DNA of 32,929 bases from Clostridia bacterium (GTDB taxonomy: Bacteria; Bacillota; Clostridia; UBA1212; UBA1255): contig JAEFAM010000020.1 in assembly GCA_016287565.1 (NCBI GenBank), positions 1 through 32,929 on the forward strand, written 5' to 3'. Shown here piece after piece: positions 22,944 through 30,760 of this stretch. The stretch's first letter is position 1. Each line of letters opens with the position of its first letter. The position numbers were made by a program, and so were the translations under genes. Under the pieces are notes generated by a model. The model was given only the letters and a program-made list of their open reading frames with translations. It ran no database searches and was not told where the DNA came from.

Positions 22944-25367
22944 ATGCAACTTGATAAAGAAGCTTTTATAAGGGATTATAAAAGCAAGATCGTGACTATG
23001 TTCAGGGAGAGTTTCGACGAAGCTTCTCCCGAGGAAAGATATCTGGCCTTGGGAGCCCTGATAAGAGATTATCTTGCCCCGGACTGGCTGTTTACGGAAA
23101 AATTAGATTCTTTAAAAGATAAAAAACACGTTTATTATTTCTCCATGGAATTCCTCATCGGCAGGCTGCTGGATTCGGCGCTGATCAATATGGGGATAAG
23201 GGACGTTGTCCGGGAAGGTATGGCCGAACTGGGCATGAACGTTTCCGATATAGAGTCTCACGAGCCCGACGCGGGCCTGGGCAACGGTGGCCTCGGACGC
23301 CTGGCCGCCTGTTTCATCGATTCCATGGCCTCTTTAGGCATCTCAGGCACCGGCATCGGCATAAGATACCGCTACGGACTGTTCCGCCAGCTTATCCAGA
23401 ACGGCTACCAGGTGGAGACGCCGGACAACTGGCTCAAGATCCCCAACGTGTGGGAGATCTGCAAGACCGAGGACGCCAGGATCGTCAGGTTCGGCGGCAC
23501 CGTCAATACGCGGTGGGAAGGCGACGGGCGGCTCTACGTGGAACTTACGGATTACGAACCGGTCCTGGCGGTGCCTTACGACATCCCGGTTCCGGGATAC
23601 GGCAACGGCCGTGTGAACACGCTGCGCCTCTGGAGCGCAGAGACCGAAAATTCCGGTTTCGACTTTAAGGAATTCAGCAAGGGCGACTACGACCGTGCGG
23701 TGGAGAACATCACAACGGCCCATTCCATATCCAACGTGCTCTATCCCGACGATTCCACTCCCAGGGGCAAGCTGCTGCGCCTGAAGCAGGAATATTTCTT
23801 CACCAGCGCCGGGCTTCAGGACATACTTGCCCGATACTTAAAGAGCGGCGGCAGCGTGCACGATTTCCACAAGTTCAACGCCATACAGATCAACGACACC
23901 CATCCGGCTCTGGCCATTCCGGAGCTTATGCGGCTGCTCATCGACGAGCAGGGGCTGGGCTGGGACGAAGCCTGGAACATCACCGTTGCCACCTTCGGCT
24001 ATACGAACCACACCATATTGGCGGAAGCGCTGGAAAAGTGGCCTCTCGATATGTTCAGGAAGCTGCTGCCCAGGGTGTATATGATCATCGAGGAGATCAA
24101 CCGCAGGTTCGTGGGAGAGCTTTCTTCCGCGCCCGACAACTCTTTCCGAAAGATCAGCCGCATGTCCGTCATCGCGGAGGGCAGCGTCAGGATGGCGAAC
24201 CTGGCCATCGTGGGCAGCCACAGCGTAAACGGCGTGGCGTACCTGCACACGGAGATATTGAAGAATAAGGAACTTAAGGATTTCCACGAATATTATCCCG
24301 GGAAGTTCAACAACAAGACCAACGGCATCACCCACAGGAGGTGGCTCATAGGGGCCAATCCCGGATTGACCGCGCTCATCGACCGGACCATCGGTACGGA
24401 CTGGCGGATGGAGCCGTCGGGGCTGGCGGGATTGAGAGAATATATTGACGCCGGTTTCGCCGCCGAGGCCGCGGAAGTGAAGCGCTGCAACAAAGCCAGG
24501 CTCGCGGCTTATATGAAAGAGGCGGTGAATATTGCCCCGGATCCGGATTCGCTGTTCGATATACAGGTGAAGCGCCTTCATATGTACAAGAGGCAGCTGC
24601 TGAACATCTTCGGCGTTATGGATATGTACAACAGGATCAAGTCCGGGAAGACTCAGGGCATGAGTCCCAGGACCGTGATCTTTTCCGCGAAGGCGTTTCC
24701 CGGGTACGGGCTTGCCAAAAACACCATCAAGCTTATCTGCACCGTTGCCGACAAGGTGAATTCGGATCCCCAGGCTTCTGACCTCCTGAAAGTCGTGTTT
24801 ATGCCCAACTACGACGTGAGCCTTGCGGAGATACTCATTCCCGCGGGCGAGATCAGCGAGCAGATATCTACCGCTTCTAAAGAGGCTTCGGGCACGGGCA
24901 ATATGAAATTTATGATGAACGGCGCCGTGACGCTGGCTACGCTGGACGGTGCCAACGTGGAGATCCGCGAGGCGGTGGGCGACGACAATATCGTGCTTTT
25001 CGGTATGAATTCCGACGAAGTCATCGCTTACGAGAACCGGGGCGGTTACGATCCGAACGCTTTTGCCGCTTCCGACGACAGGATCGCGCTGATCCTCTCT
25101 CAGCTTCGCAATGGCTATTTCGGTACGGCGTCCAAAGACGAGTTCCGGCCCGTGATCGACCATCTGCTGCGGGACGGCGACCCTTATTTCGTGCTCAAGG
25201 ATTTCGATTCTTACGTTAAGGCCAGGGACTTTACCTCTTCGCTCTTTGCGGACAAGGAGAGATTCTCCCGGATGTGCGCCGTCAATATCGCCATGTCCGG
25301 CCGTTTTTCCAGCGACAATACGATCCGCGCCTATGCGGACGATATCTGGAGCGTTGATCACAGATGA
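22944..25367 (+). CDS. glgP: Glycogen phosphorylase
   Basis: 807 residues. It releases glucose-1-phosphate from glycogen ends using a pyridoxal-phosphate cofactor. The PLP site EASGTGNMKF is present with the cofactor lysine at about K655, and upstream blocks YYFSMEFLIGRLL, PDAGLGNGGLGRLAACF and KFNAIQINDTHPAL are standard. The clear AGGAGG site gives start 22944. Its stop overlaps the next start as ATGA, so the GH13 gene is translationally coupled to it. This gives the operon both synthesis and breakdown enzymes. Confidence 0.96.
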   Translation: MQLDKEAFIRDYKSKIVTMFRESFDEASPEERYLALGALIRDYLAPDWLFTEKLDSLKDKKHVYYFSMEFLIGRLLDSALINMGIRDVVREGMAELGMNVSDIESHEPDAGLGNGGLGRLAACFIDSMASLGISGTGIGIRYRYGLFRQLIQNGYQVETPDNWLKIPNVWEICKTEDARIVRFGGTVNTRWEGDGRLYVELTDYEPVLAVPYDIPVPGYGNGRVNTLRLWSAETENSGFDFKEFSKGDYDRAVENITTAHSISNVLYPDDSTPRGKLLRLKQEYFFTSAGLQDILARYLKSGGSVHDFHKFNAIQINDTHPALAIPELMRLLIDEQGLGWDEAWNITVATFGYTNHTILAEALEKWPLDMFRKLLPRVYMIIEEINRRFVGELSSAPDNSFRKISRMSVIAEGSVRMANLAIVGSHSVNGVAYLHTEILKNKELKDFHEYYPGKFNNKTNGITHRRWLIGANPGLTALIDRTIGTDWRMEPSGLAGLREYIDAGFAAEAAEVKRCNKARLAAYMKEAVNIAPDPDSLFDIQVKRLHMYKRQLLNIFGVMDMYNRIKSGKTQGMSPRTVIFSAKAFPGYGLAKNTIKLICTVADKVNSDPQASDLLKVVFMPNYDVSLAEILIPAGEISEQISTASKEASGTGNMKFMMNGAVTLATLDGANVEIREAVGDDNIVLFGMNSDEVIAYENRGGYDPNAFAASDDRIALILSQLRNGYFGTASKDEFRPVIDHLLRDGDPYFVLKDFDSYVKARDFTSSLFADKERFSRMCAVNIAMSGRFSSDNTIRAYADDIWSVDHR

Positions 25368-27166
25368 TCTTTTCGCATGACCCCAGGGACAGCTTTTTCC
25401 GGGATCCTCCTTCCGCCGTGACGGTGGGGAGGGAGGTGACGCTGACCGTTTGCGTTTCGGACTTTACTGGCCGTGGCTGCGAAAGCGAATGCGGAGGCGG
25501 AGGCGGAGGTTTTGAACCGGCGGAAGGTGATATTGCCCTGCGCCTCGTACGGAAGTTCCGTGACGAGGTGGACGAGCTTGATTTGAGTCCTGCGGAAATA
25601 TGCTTCGACCCGGAAAACGATCGCATCGTTCTGCGTTTCGTTGTCGGAGGAGACGTGCTCGCAAGACCCGGCGTGTATTTTTACAGCGTTAAGGCGGGAG
25701 ACGAGGAGAGCCCCGAACTTGGCAGGATCACGGTCACAGACCGGAAGAGCAAAGTTCCGGACTGGTTCAAGGATACGGTCATTTATCAGATCTTCCCGGA
25801 CCGGTTCGCGGTGGGTGAGGACAGCCGGGTCGTTTTGAAGCATAATTCTTTTATGTACGCCACCAGGGATGATCGGCCTCTATACGTCAAGGACGACACG
25901 GGAGAGGTCATTCGCTGGGACTTTTTCGGCGGGAATCTCAAAGGCGTCCTGGACCGCATCGGTTACATCAAGCGGCTGGGCGCCGGGACCGTTTATTTAA
26001 ATCCCATATTCGAATCCGTTTCAAATCACAGGTACGACACGGGAGATTACGAACACGTTGACGGACTGCTGGGGGGCGACGGCGCCTTCCGGGACCTGGC
26101 GTCAGGGCTTTCGGAAAACGGAATGAGGCTTATCCTTGACGGCGTGTTCAGCCATACAGGCAGGGAGAGCAGGTATTTCAGGGCAGCGAAAGCCGGCGTC
26201 GAGCCTTACGTTAACTGGTATATTATCAGGGACGACGGCACTTACGAATGCTGGTGGGACGTGGACGACCTGCCCTGCGTCAACGAGACAGAACCGTCGT
26301 ATTTCGATTATACGGTCAAAGGGCCTGACAGCATCGTCAGGCGCTGGCTCAGGGCCGGAGCGTCGGGCTGGAGGCTCGACGTGGCGGACGAACTTCCGGA
26401 CGAGTACATCGAGGCCATCCGGGAGGCCGCTTCAGAGGCCAGGCCGGATTCGGTGATCATCGGCGAGGTTTGGGAGGACGGCACCGACAAGACGAGCTAC
26501 GGCGTTCACCGTTCGTATTATACGAAAGCCGAGCTTGATTCCCAGACCAATTATCCTTTCAGGAAAAGGCTTCTGGATTTCTTTTCCGGAAAAGCCGGTT
26601 CAGATGAGATCTCCGGAATGTTTTCGATGGATACGGTCAACTACCCCCGGGATATTTATTATTCGCTGGTCAATATGACAGGTTCCCACGACGTTCCCAG
26701 GCTGTTTTCCTGCCTTAAGGAGATCGCCCGGGGAAGCGGTGCGCTGGCAAAAGGGCTTTTAAAGGCCTATTCTCTGATCCAGTTCGCGTTTCCCGGCGTT
26801 CCGCTGATATATTACGGCGACGAAACGTGCATGGAAGGGGGACCCGACCCGGACAACCGCCGGTTCTTTACCGAAAAAAGTGATTCGGTAGATATCGTTT
26901 CCTGGTTTTCGGAGCTGGCGGCAATGCGGCGGGACGAGGCCGTTTTCAGGAGCGGCGGCATTCGGTTTATCGACACGGGCGACGTCAACGTGTTTGCTTT
27001 TTGCCGTTTCGACGGCGGCCGGGAAATGATTTGCGCCGTGGACCGGTTCGGCAGGGGCCCCGGATTCATTGCCGGAACTGTTGAAAAATCCGCCGGAATG
27101 AAGTATAATGTTAAAAAACAGGCTGACGGTTACGGTTTACTGCTTGAAAAAGCAGCCGGTAACTGA
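25364..27166 (+). CDS. Cytosolic GH13 alpha-amylase/neopullulanase-like enzyme
   Basis: 600 residues. A beta-sandwich N-domain (1 to about 125) precedes a GH13 barrel beginning DWFKDTVIYQIFPDRF. Catalytic residues are seen: nucleophile D339 in GWRLDVADE, acid/base E368 in IIGEVWED, and transition-state D443 in GSHDVPR (Val where Thr is common). CWWDVDDLPCVNETEP is typical of the neopullulanase/maltogenic group. There is no signal peptide, so it acts inside the cell, probably on maltodextrins or branched limit dextrins from GlgP. No glgX-type debranching gene or malQ is nearby, so it may fill that role (inference). An odd run of six glycines occurs near residue 45, from a GCGGAG repeat. The 3' end contains the nrdR promoter. 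Confidence 0.85.
   Translation: MIFSHDPRDSFFRDPPSAVTVGREVTLTVCVSDFTGRGCESECGGGGGGFEPAEGDIALRLVRKFRDEVDELDLSPAEICFDPENDRIVLRFVVGGDVLARPGVYFYSVKAGDEESPELGRITVTDRKSKVPDWFKDTVIYQIFPDRFAVGEDSRVVLKHNSFMYATRDDRPLYVKDDTGEVIRWDFFGGNLKGVLDRIGYIKRLGAGTVYLNPIFESVSNHRYDTGDYEHVDGLLGGDGAFRDLASGLSENGMRLILDGVFSHTGRESRYFRAAKAGVEPYVNWYIIRDDGTYECWWDVDDLPCVNETEPSYFDYTVKGPDSIVRRWLRAGASGWRLDVADELPDEYIEAIREAASEARPDSVIIGEVWEDGTDKTSYGVHRSYYTKAELDSQTNYPFRKRLLDFFSGKAGSDEISGMFSMDTVNYPRDIYYSLVNMTGSHDVPRLFSCLKEIARGSGALAKGLLKAYSLIQFAFPGVPLIYYGDETCMEGGPDPDNRRFFTEKSDSVDIVSWFSELAAMRRDEAVFRSGGIRFIDTGDVNVFAFCRFDGGREMICAVDRFGRGPGFIAGTVEKSAGMKYNVKKQADGYGLLLEKAAGN
25491..25508 (+). repeat. In-frame GCGGAG triplet repeat coding oligoglycine
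   Basis: Three exact copies of GCGGAG at 25491, 25497 and 25503 encode most of a six-glycine run in the N-domain loop of the GH13 enzyme. Six bases per unit keep the frame whatever the copy number. Confidence 0.6.
27081..27109 (+). promoter_or_regulatory. Predicted nrdR promoter inside the GH13 gene
   Basis: TTGAAA at 27081-27086, a 17-nt spacer and a perfect TATAAT at 27104-27109. The start should be near 27117, 70 nt before nrdR. It lies within the last 30 codons of the upstream gene. Confidence 0.7.
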
Positions 27167-27186
27167 TTTTGTACGGAGTTGCGTTT

Positions 27187-27657
27187 ATGAGATGCCCTTA
27201 CTGTTCACATACGGAAGATAAAGTTATCGATTCCAGACCCGCCGAAGATTTCGCGGCCGTCCGGAGAAGAAGAGAATGCCTTAAATGCGGTTCCCGCTTT
27301 ACTACTTATGAGAAGATCGAAGATACCCAGCTCATGGTAGTGAAAAAGGACGGCAGCAGGCAGCTTTTCGACAGGGACAAGATCACCAACTGCATCATGA
27401 AGGCCTGCGCCAAGAGGCCGGTCTCCATTATGCAGGCAGAAAGTATTTCCGCGGAAGTGGAGCAGCAGCTTCTGAACTCCATGAAACGCGAAGTCAGTTC
27501 CCAGGAGATCGGCGAACTTATAATGGCCAGGCTCAAGGAACTGGACGAAGTCGCTTACGTGCGTTTCGCTTCCGTTTACAAGCAGTTCAAGGACGTGGAC
27601 TCCTTTATGGAGGAACTCAAGGCTATGATAGACGTAAAGGATAAAAAGTCCGTCTGA
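27187..27657 (+). CDS. nrdR: Transcriptional repressor NrdR
   Basis: 156 residues from ATG 27187, the usual MRCPYC start; a TTG at 27169 in frame lacks support, while GGAG at 27174-27177 suits the ATG. A zinc ribbon with C3, C6, C31 and C34 is followed by an ATP-cone (about 48-138). NrdR senses dATP/ATP and represses ribonucleotide reductase genes by binding NrdR boxes. No nrd gene is in the window. It lies downstream of the glycogen operon, with its own promoter and a terminator after it, so it can be expressed alone or by read-through. Confidence 0.95.
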   Translation: MRCPYCSHTEDKVIDSRPAEDFAAVRRRRECLKCGSRFTTYEKIEDTQLMVVKKDGSRQLFDRDKITNCIMKACAKRPVSIMQAESISAEVEQQLLNSMKREVSSQEIGELIMARLKELDEVAYVRFASVYKQFKDVDSFMEELKAMIDVKDKKSV

Positions 27658-27700
27658 TCCTTTCGCTTCCTGATCCGTTTGACTGATACCAGATATGCGC

Positions 27701-27729
27701 GGTCCGGCTTTTTGGCCGGATCTTTTTTT
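27701..27729 (+). terminator. Rho-independent terminator after nrdR
   Basis: An 8-bp stem (27701-27708 with 27715-27722, one G-U pair) around a TTTTTG loop, followed by seven T. It ends the glg-nrdR transcripts. Confidence 0.92.
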
Positions 27730-27795
27730 GTGAAAACGCGTCTGCGGCCGAGGAGTCCGGCGTGCGTTCCGCCTTGATTTCGCTTTCGGGAAAAG

Positions 27796-27883
27796 CCGGG
27801 AAATAACCGTAAATTTACGAAAATTCCCATAATAAAACGTGATCGGGCCGGAAATATATTTCCCGGGAAATATCCGGGAAATA
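27796..27883 (+). repeat. CCGGGAAATA repeats and palindromes before yifB
   Basis: CCGGGAAATA occurs exactly at 27796-27805, 27863-27872 and 27874-27883, with a one-base-shorter copy at 27848-27856. The zone also contains three perfect palindromes: CGTAAATTTACG (27808-27819), GGAAATATATTTCC (27850-27863) and an 18-bp one at 27856-27873. No open frame of note lies in 27658-27999. Confidence 0.7.
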
Positions 27884-27897
27884 CGGCGTTTTTTTTT
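27847..27897 (+). terminator. Second terminator-like hairpin, with alternative pairings
   Basis: TATTTCCCGG (27857-27866) pairs with CCGGGAAATA (27874-27883). Below it GCCG (27847-27850) pairs with CGGC (27884-27887), with a six-base bulge between the two stems. One G and then nine T follow (27889-27897). The same bases can instead form GGAAA-TATA-TTTCC (27850-27863), which would break this stem. It is either a second terminator, the end of a short RNA, or an attenuator. Confidence 0.6.
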
Positions 27898-27925
27898 GCT
27901 TTCCTGCCGCCTGCTGCCGTATCAT
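27896..27925 (+). promoter_or_regulatory. Possible yifB promoter
   Basis: TTGCTT at 27896-27901, an 18-nt spacer and TATCAT at 27920-27925. It starts at the end of the T-run of the second terminator. The match is moderate. Confidence 0.4.
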
Positions 27926-27999
27926 TTTCACGGCGGTCCGACGGCGGCGCCCTCGTGCGCCGGAAGAACTGCCAAAATCCCGAAAGAAGGTCTTTTCCC

Positions 28000-29550
28000 A
28001 TGATAACCAAGATAAATTCATTGTGCGTAAGCGGAGTGAGCCCCCTTGTCACCAGCGTGGAAACTTTCATTACTCCCGGCATTAGGGAGTTCAACATCAT
28101 AGGCCTGGCAGGCACGTCGGTAAAGGAGTCTAAGAACCGTGTCTGCGCGGCGATCCGAAATTGCGGCTTCGAGATACCCAGAGGCAGGATCACGGTGAAT
28201 CTGGCGCCTTCGGACGTGAGAAAAGAAGGCACCGCATTCGACCTGGCCATTGCCGCGGGGATACTGTGCGTGGGAGGATATATCGACCCGGAGAGCCTTA
28301 GAGGTTTCGCGCTGATAGGCGAGCTGTCGCTGGAAGGGAACGTGAGGCCGGTCGCCGGAGCGTTCTCCATGTGCGCCTTCGCCATGAAGCAGGGATTGAC
28401 CGATATAGTCATTCCGGAAGACAGCTTTAAGGAGGTCTCCTGCATAGAAGGAGTCCGTTTCTGGCCCGTAGGAAAGCTGTCAGAGCTCACTGACGTTTCA
28501 AAACGCTTAAAAATGCCCTTAGAAGGCCGTTTAAGCGATTTTCCGCGGCAGGAGGAATTGTGTACCCTTTCTGACGTAAAGGGCCATAAAACGGCCAGGA
28601 GAGCCATTGAGATCGCAGTGTCCGGAGGCCACAACATCCTGATGATGGGCGCGGCGGGCAGCGGCAAGACCATGCTGGCTCACGGCATCAGGTCCGTGCT
28701 GCCTCCTCTCGATAAAGAAGACGTGTACGACGTGACTTCGATCTACAGCCTCTGCGGTATGCTCAGCACCGGCGATCCCGTGATCACCCACGCTCCGTTC
28801 CGGGAAGTTCATACCGGTATAACCAAAACGGCGCTCATAGGAGGAGGCAGGCCCGTGGTGCCGGGGGAGATATCGCTGGCGCACAGGGGAGTGCTGTTCC
28901 TGGATGAAGTGACTGAGATCGACAGGTGCGTGCTCGACGCGCTGAGGCAGCCTATGGATTCGGGAGAAATAACCGTTTCAAGAGTAGGGCACATAGAGAA
29001 GCTGCCTTCGAATTTTATGCTTGTGTGCGCCATGAATCCCTGCCGCTGCGGAAATCTCCTGGAAGGGCCCGAGAAATGCACCTGTACGCCTAAGATGATC
29101 AGCCATACGCTGGAGAAGCTGTCAAGGCCTATGCTCGACAGGATCGACATCCATATCGCCGTAAAAACGCCCGGTTATTCTGAATTATGCTCTGACGTTC
29201 CCGAGAGCGCAGAAGCGGTCAGGAAAAGGATAACCGCCGAGCGCGCGCTCCAGAAAGAAAAGATAAGAGCGGCCGGCCTCTCAGGCAGGACTTATTCGGA
29301 TCTTTCGGTAGAGGAACTGGCTCAGGTGTGCGAGATGACGGGCAGCGCCGAAAAGATTCTTTTGCATTTTGCGGAAAGCCTTTCTCTCAGCATAAGGGCG
29401 TTCAACAAACTAAAAGCGCTTTCATTGACCGTAGCGGATATGAACGGACATTCGGCGGTGAGGGACGACGATATAGGAGAGGCGGTGCAGTACAGGATCA
29501 TTGACAGAAAATTATTCTCAGAAGGAGGCTATGCAGACAATGCCGCGTGA
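28000..29550 (+). CDS. YifB/ComM-family Mg-chelatase-like AAA+ ATPase
   Basis: 516 residues from ATG 28000 (AAGAAGG at 27984-27990); a GTG at 27955 is in frame but has no site. The N-terminal ChlI/Lon-like domain contains VNLAPSDVRKEGTAFDLAIA. Walker A is GAAGSGKT at 217-224 and Walker B LFLDEV at about 299-304; then come MNPCRCGN and a C-terminal Mg-chelatase helical domain. ComM in Gram-negative bacteria is a branch-migration helicase that promotes recombination during natural transformation; YifB is the family name. It overlaps dprA by 11 bp, and dprA is also a transformation gene, so a joint role in DNA uptake or recombination is likely. Which biochemical step it performs here is inferred from the family. 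Confidence 0.9.
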   Translation: MITKINSLCVSGVSPLVTSVETFITPGIREFNIIGLAGTSVKESKNRVCAAIRNCGFEIPRGRITVNLAPSDVRKEGTAFDLAIAAGILCVGGYIDPESLRGFALIGELSLEGNVRPVAGAFSMCAFAMKQGLTDIVIPEDSFKEVSCIEGVRFWPVGKLSELTDVSKRLKMPLEGRLSDFPRQEELCTLSDVKGHKTARRAIEIAVSGGHNILMMGAAGSGKTMLAHGIRSVLPPLDKEDVYDVTSIYSLCGMLSTGDPVITHAPFREVHTGITKTALIGGGRPVVPGEISLAHRGVLFLDEVTEIDRCVLDALRQPMDSGEITVSRVGHIEKLPSNFMLVCAMNPCRCGNLLEGPEKCTCTPKMISHTLEKLSRPMLDRIDIHIAVKTPGYSELCSDVPESAEAVRKRITAERALQKEKIRAAGLSGRTYSDLSVEELAQVCEMTGSAEKILLHFAESLSLSIRAFNKLKALSLTVADMNGHSAVRDDDIGEAVQYRIIDRKLFSEGGYADNAA

Positions 29551-30691
29551 ACTTTCTGACAAGGCCTTTATGGTTTGGATCTCTCTGCTCGGCAGCAGCG
29601 GATATAACGTTTACAAAGCGCTTTACGAGGAGTTAGGCGATCCTCAAGGTATTTATGCTGCCTGCGCCGCCGGGAAGATACCGGATCGTTTTAGAGGGAA
29701 TCCTCTGCTGCTGAAGGATCTTGGCGACGCTGCGCTCAGGGAGAAAGCTGCGGATATATGCAGGGCGGCATATGAAGCGGGTATGGGCATAGTTACTCTG
29801 GAAGACCCGGAATATCCTGAAAAACTTAAAAATACTCCATATCCCTGCCCTCTGGCGCTTTATTATTACGGAGATATAGGTGCGTGCTCCGGAGGCAAGG
29901 AAACGGGTCTTAGCGTGGGTATAGTAGGCTCCAGGCACTGTTCCGTGTCGGGAGAGACGAACGCCAGGACTTATTCATACGAACTGGCTAAAAAGGGGAT
30001 AACGGTGATCTCCGGCATGGCAAGGGGCTGCGACGGCTGGGCGCACAGAGGGGCTATTAAGGCCGGTGGAACGACGGCGGCGGTACTGGCATCCGGCGCT
30101 GACGTGATATATCCTCCCGAACATAAAAAGCTGTATGGAGAAATAATTGCAAGAGGCGGGTGCGTATTGTCCGAATCACCGCCTGGGACGAGGCCCTTAA
30201 AGCAGCTGTTTCCCGCCAGGAACAGGATAATTGCCGGGCTCAGCGACGCCGTGATCGTGATAGAAGCGGCTAAAAAAAGCGGCGCGCTGATTACGGCGGA
30301 CAGAGCCATAGAAGCAGACAGGATCGTGTTCGCGCTGCCGGGAGACGTCAGGAATCCGATGGCTTACGGTTCAAACGAACTGATAAGGCAGGGAGCAATC
30401 TGTGCCACAGATATCGGCGTCATACTTGACGAACTGGGGGTAGAAGATGTAAAGCGGGAAGCGAAGAAGCCCTGGAACGGCTACGCCATAGGATTGCCCT
30501 TCCCGGAAAGTTCGGTGGTCAACGCCGTGATCCACGGCGCCGGTACGATCGACGAGATCGAAGCCGCCACTCATATAGGCATCGGGCAGATAGGAAGCGC
30601 GCTGACGATGCTGGAGCTCAGGGGCCTTATCAAGAGCAACGGCTTCGGAACGTACAGTCCCGTAACAGGCTATGAAGACCGCGGCAATTAA
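29540..30691 (+). CDS. dprA: DNA-processing protein DprA
   Basis: 383 residues. DprA loads RecA on incoming single-stranded DNA. The Rossmann-like core shows VGIVGSRHCSVSG, VISGMARGCDGWAHRGAI and LFPARNRIIAGLSDAVIVIEA. A C-terminal winged-helix-like region (about 300-383) is present. The start is uncertain: AAGGAGG (29522-29528) lies 11 nt before ATG 29540 but only 2 nt before ATG 29531, so 29540 is preferred; an upstream in-frame TTG at 29501 is unlikely. It overlaps yifB by 11 bp. The topA promoter begins only 8 nt after its stop. Confidence 0.92.
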   Translation: MPRELSDKAFMVWISLLGSSGYNVYKALYEELGDPQGIYAACAAGKIPDRFRGNPLLLKDLGDAALREKAADICRAAYEAGMGIVTLEDPEYPEKLKNTPYPCPLALYYYGDIGACSGGKETGLSVGIVGSRHCSVSGETNARTYSYELAKKGITVISGMARGCDGWAHRGAIKAGGTTAAVLASGADVIYPPEHKKLYGEIIARGGCVLSESPPGTRPLKQLFPARNRIIAGLSDAVIVIEAAKKSGALITADRAIEADRIVFALPGDVRNPMAYGSNELIRQGAICATDIGVILDELGVEDVKREAKKPWNGYAIGLPFPESSVVNAVIHGAGTIDEIEAATHIGIGQIGSALTMLELRGLIKSNGFGTYSPVTGYEDRGN

Positions 30692-30698
30692 ATTTCGC

Positions 30699-30727
30699 TT
30701 TACACCTTGTCTTTCAAAGTGTATTAT
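30699..30727 (+). promoter_or_regulatory. Predicted topA promoter
   Basis: TTTACA at 30699-30704, a 17-nt spacer and TATTAT at 30722-30727, about 34 nt before the topA start codon. Confidence 0.65.
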
Positions 30728-30760
30728 AGCCTTGTGAGAATAATTATGGAGTTGTGATAA

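Noticed and set aside
23838-25361. 507-codon open frame on the minus strand
   Set aside because: It is antisense to glycogen phosphorylase, whose motifs are unmistakable; the composition of the minus frame is typical of a shadow.
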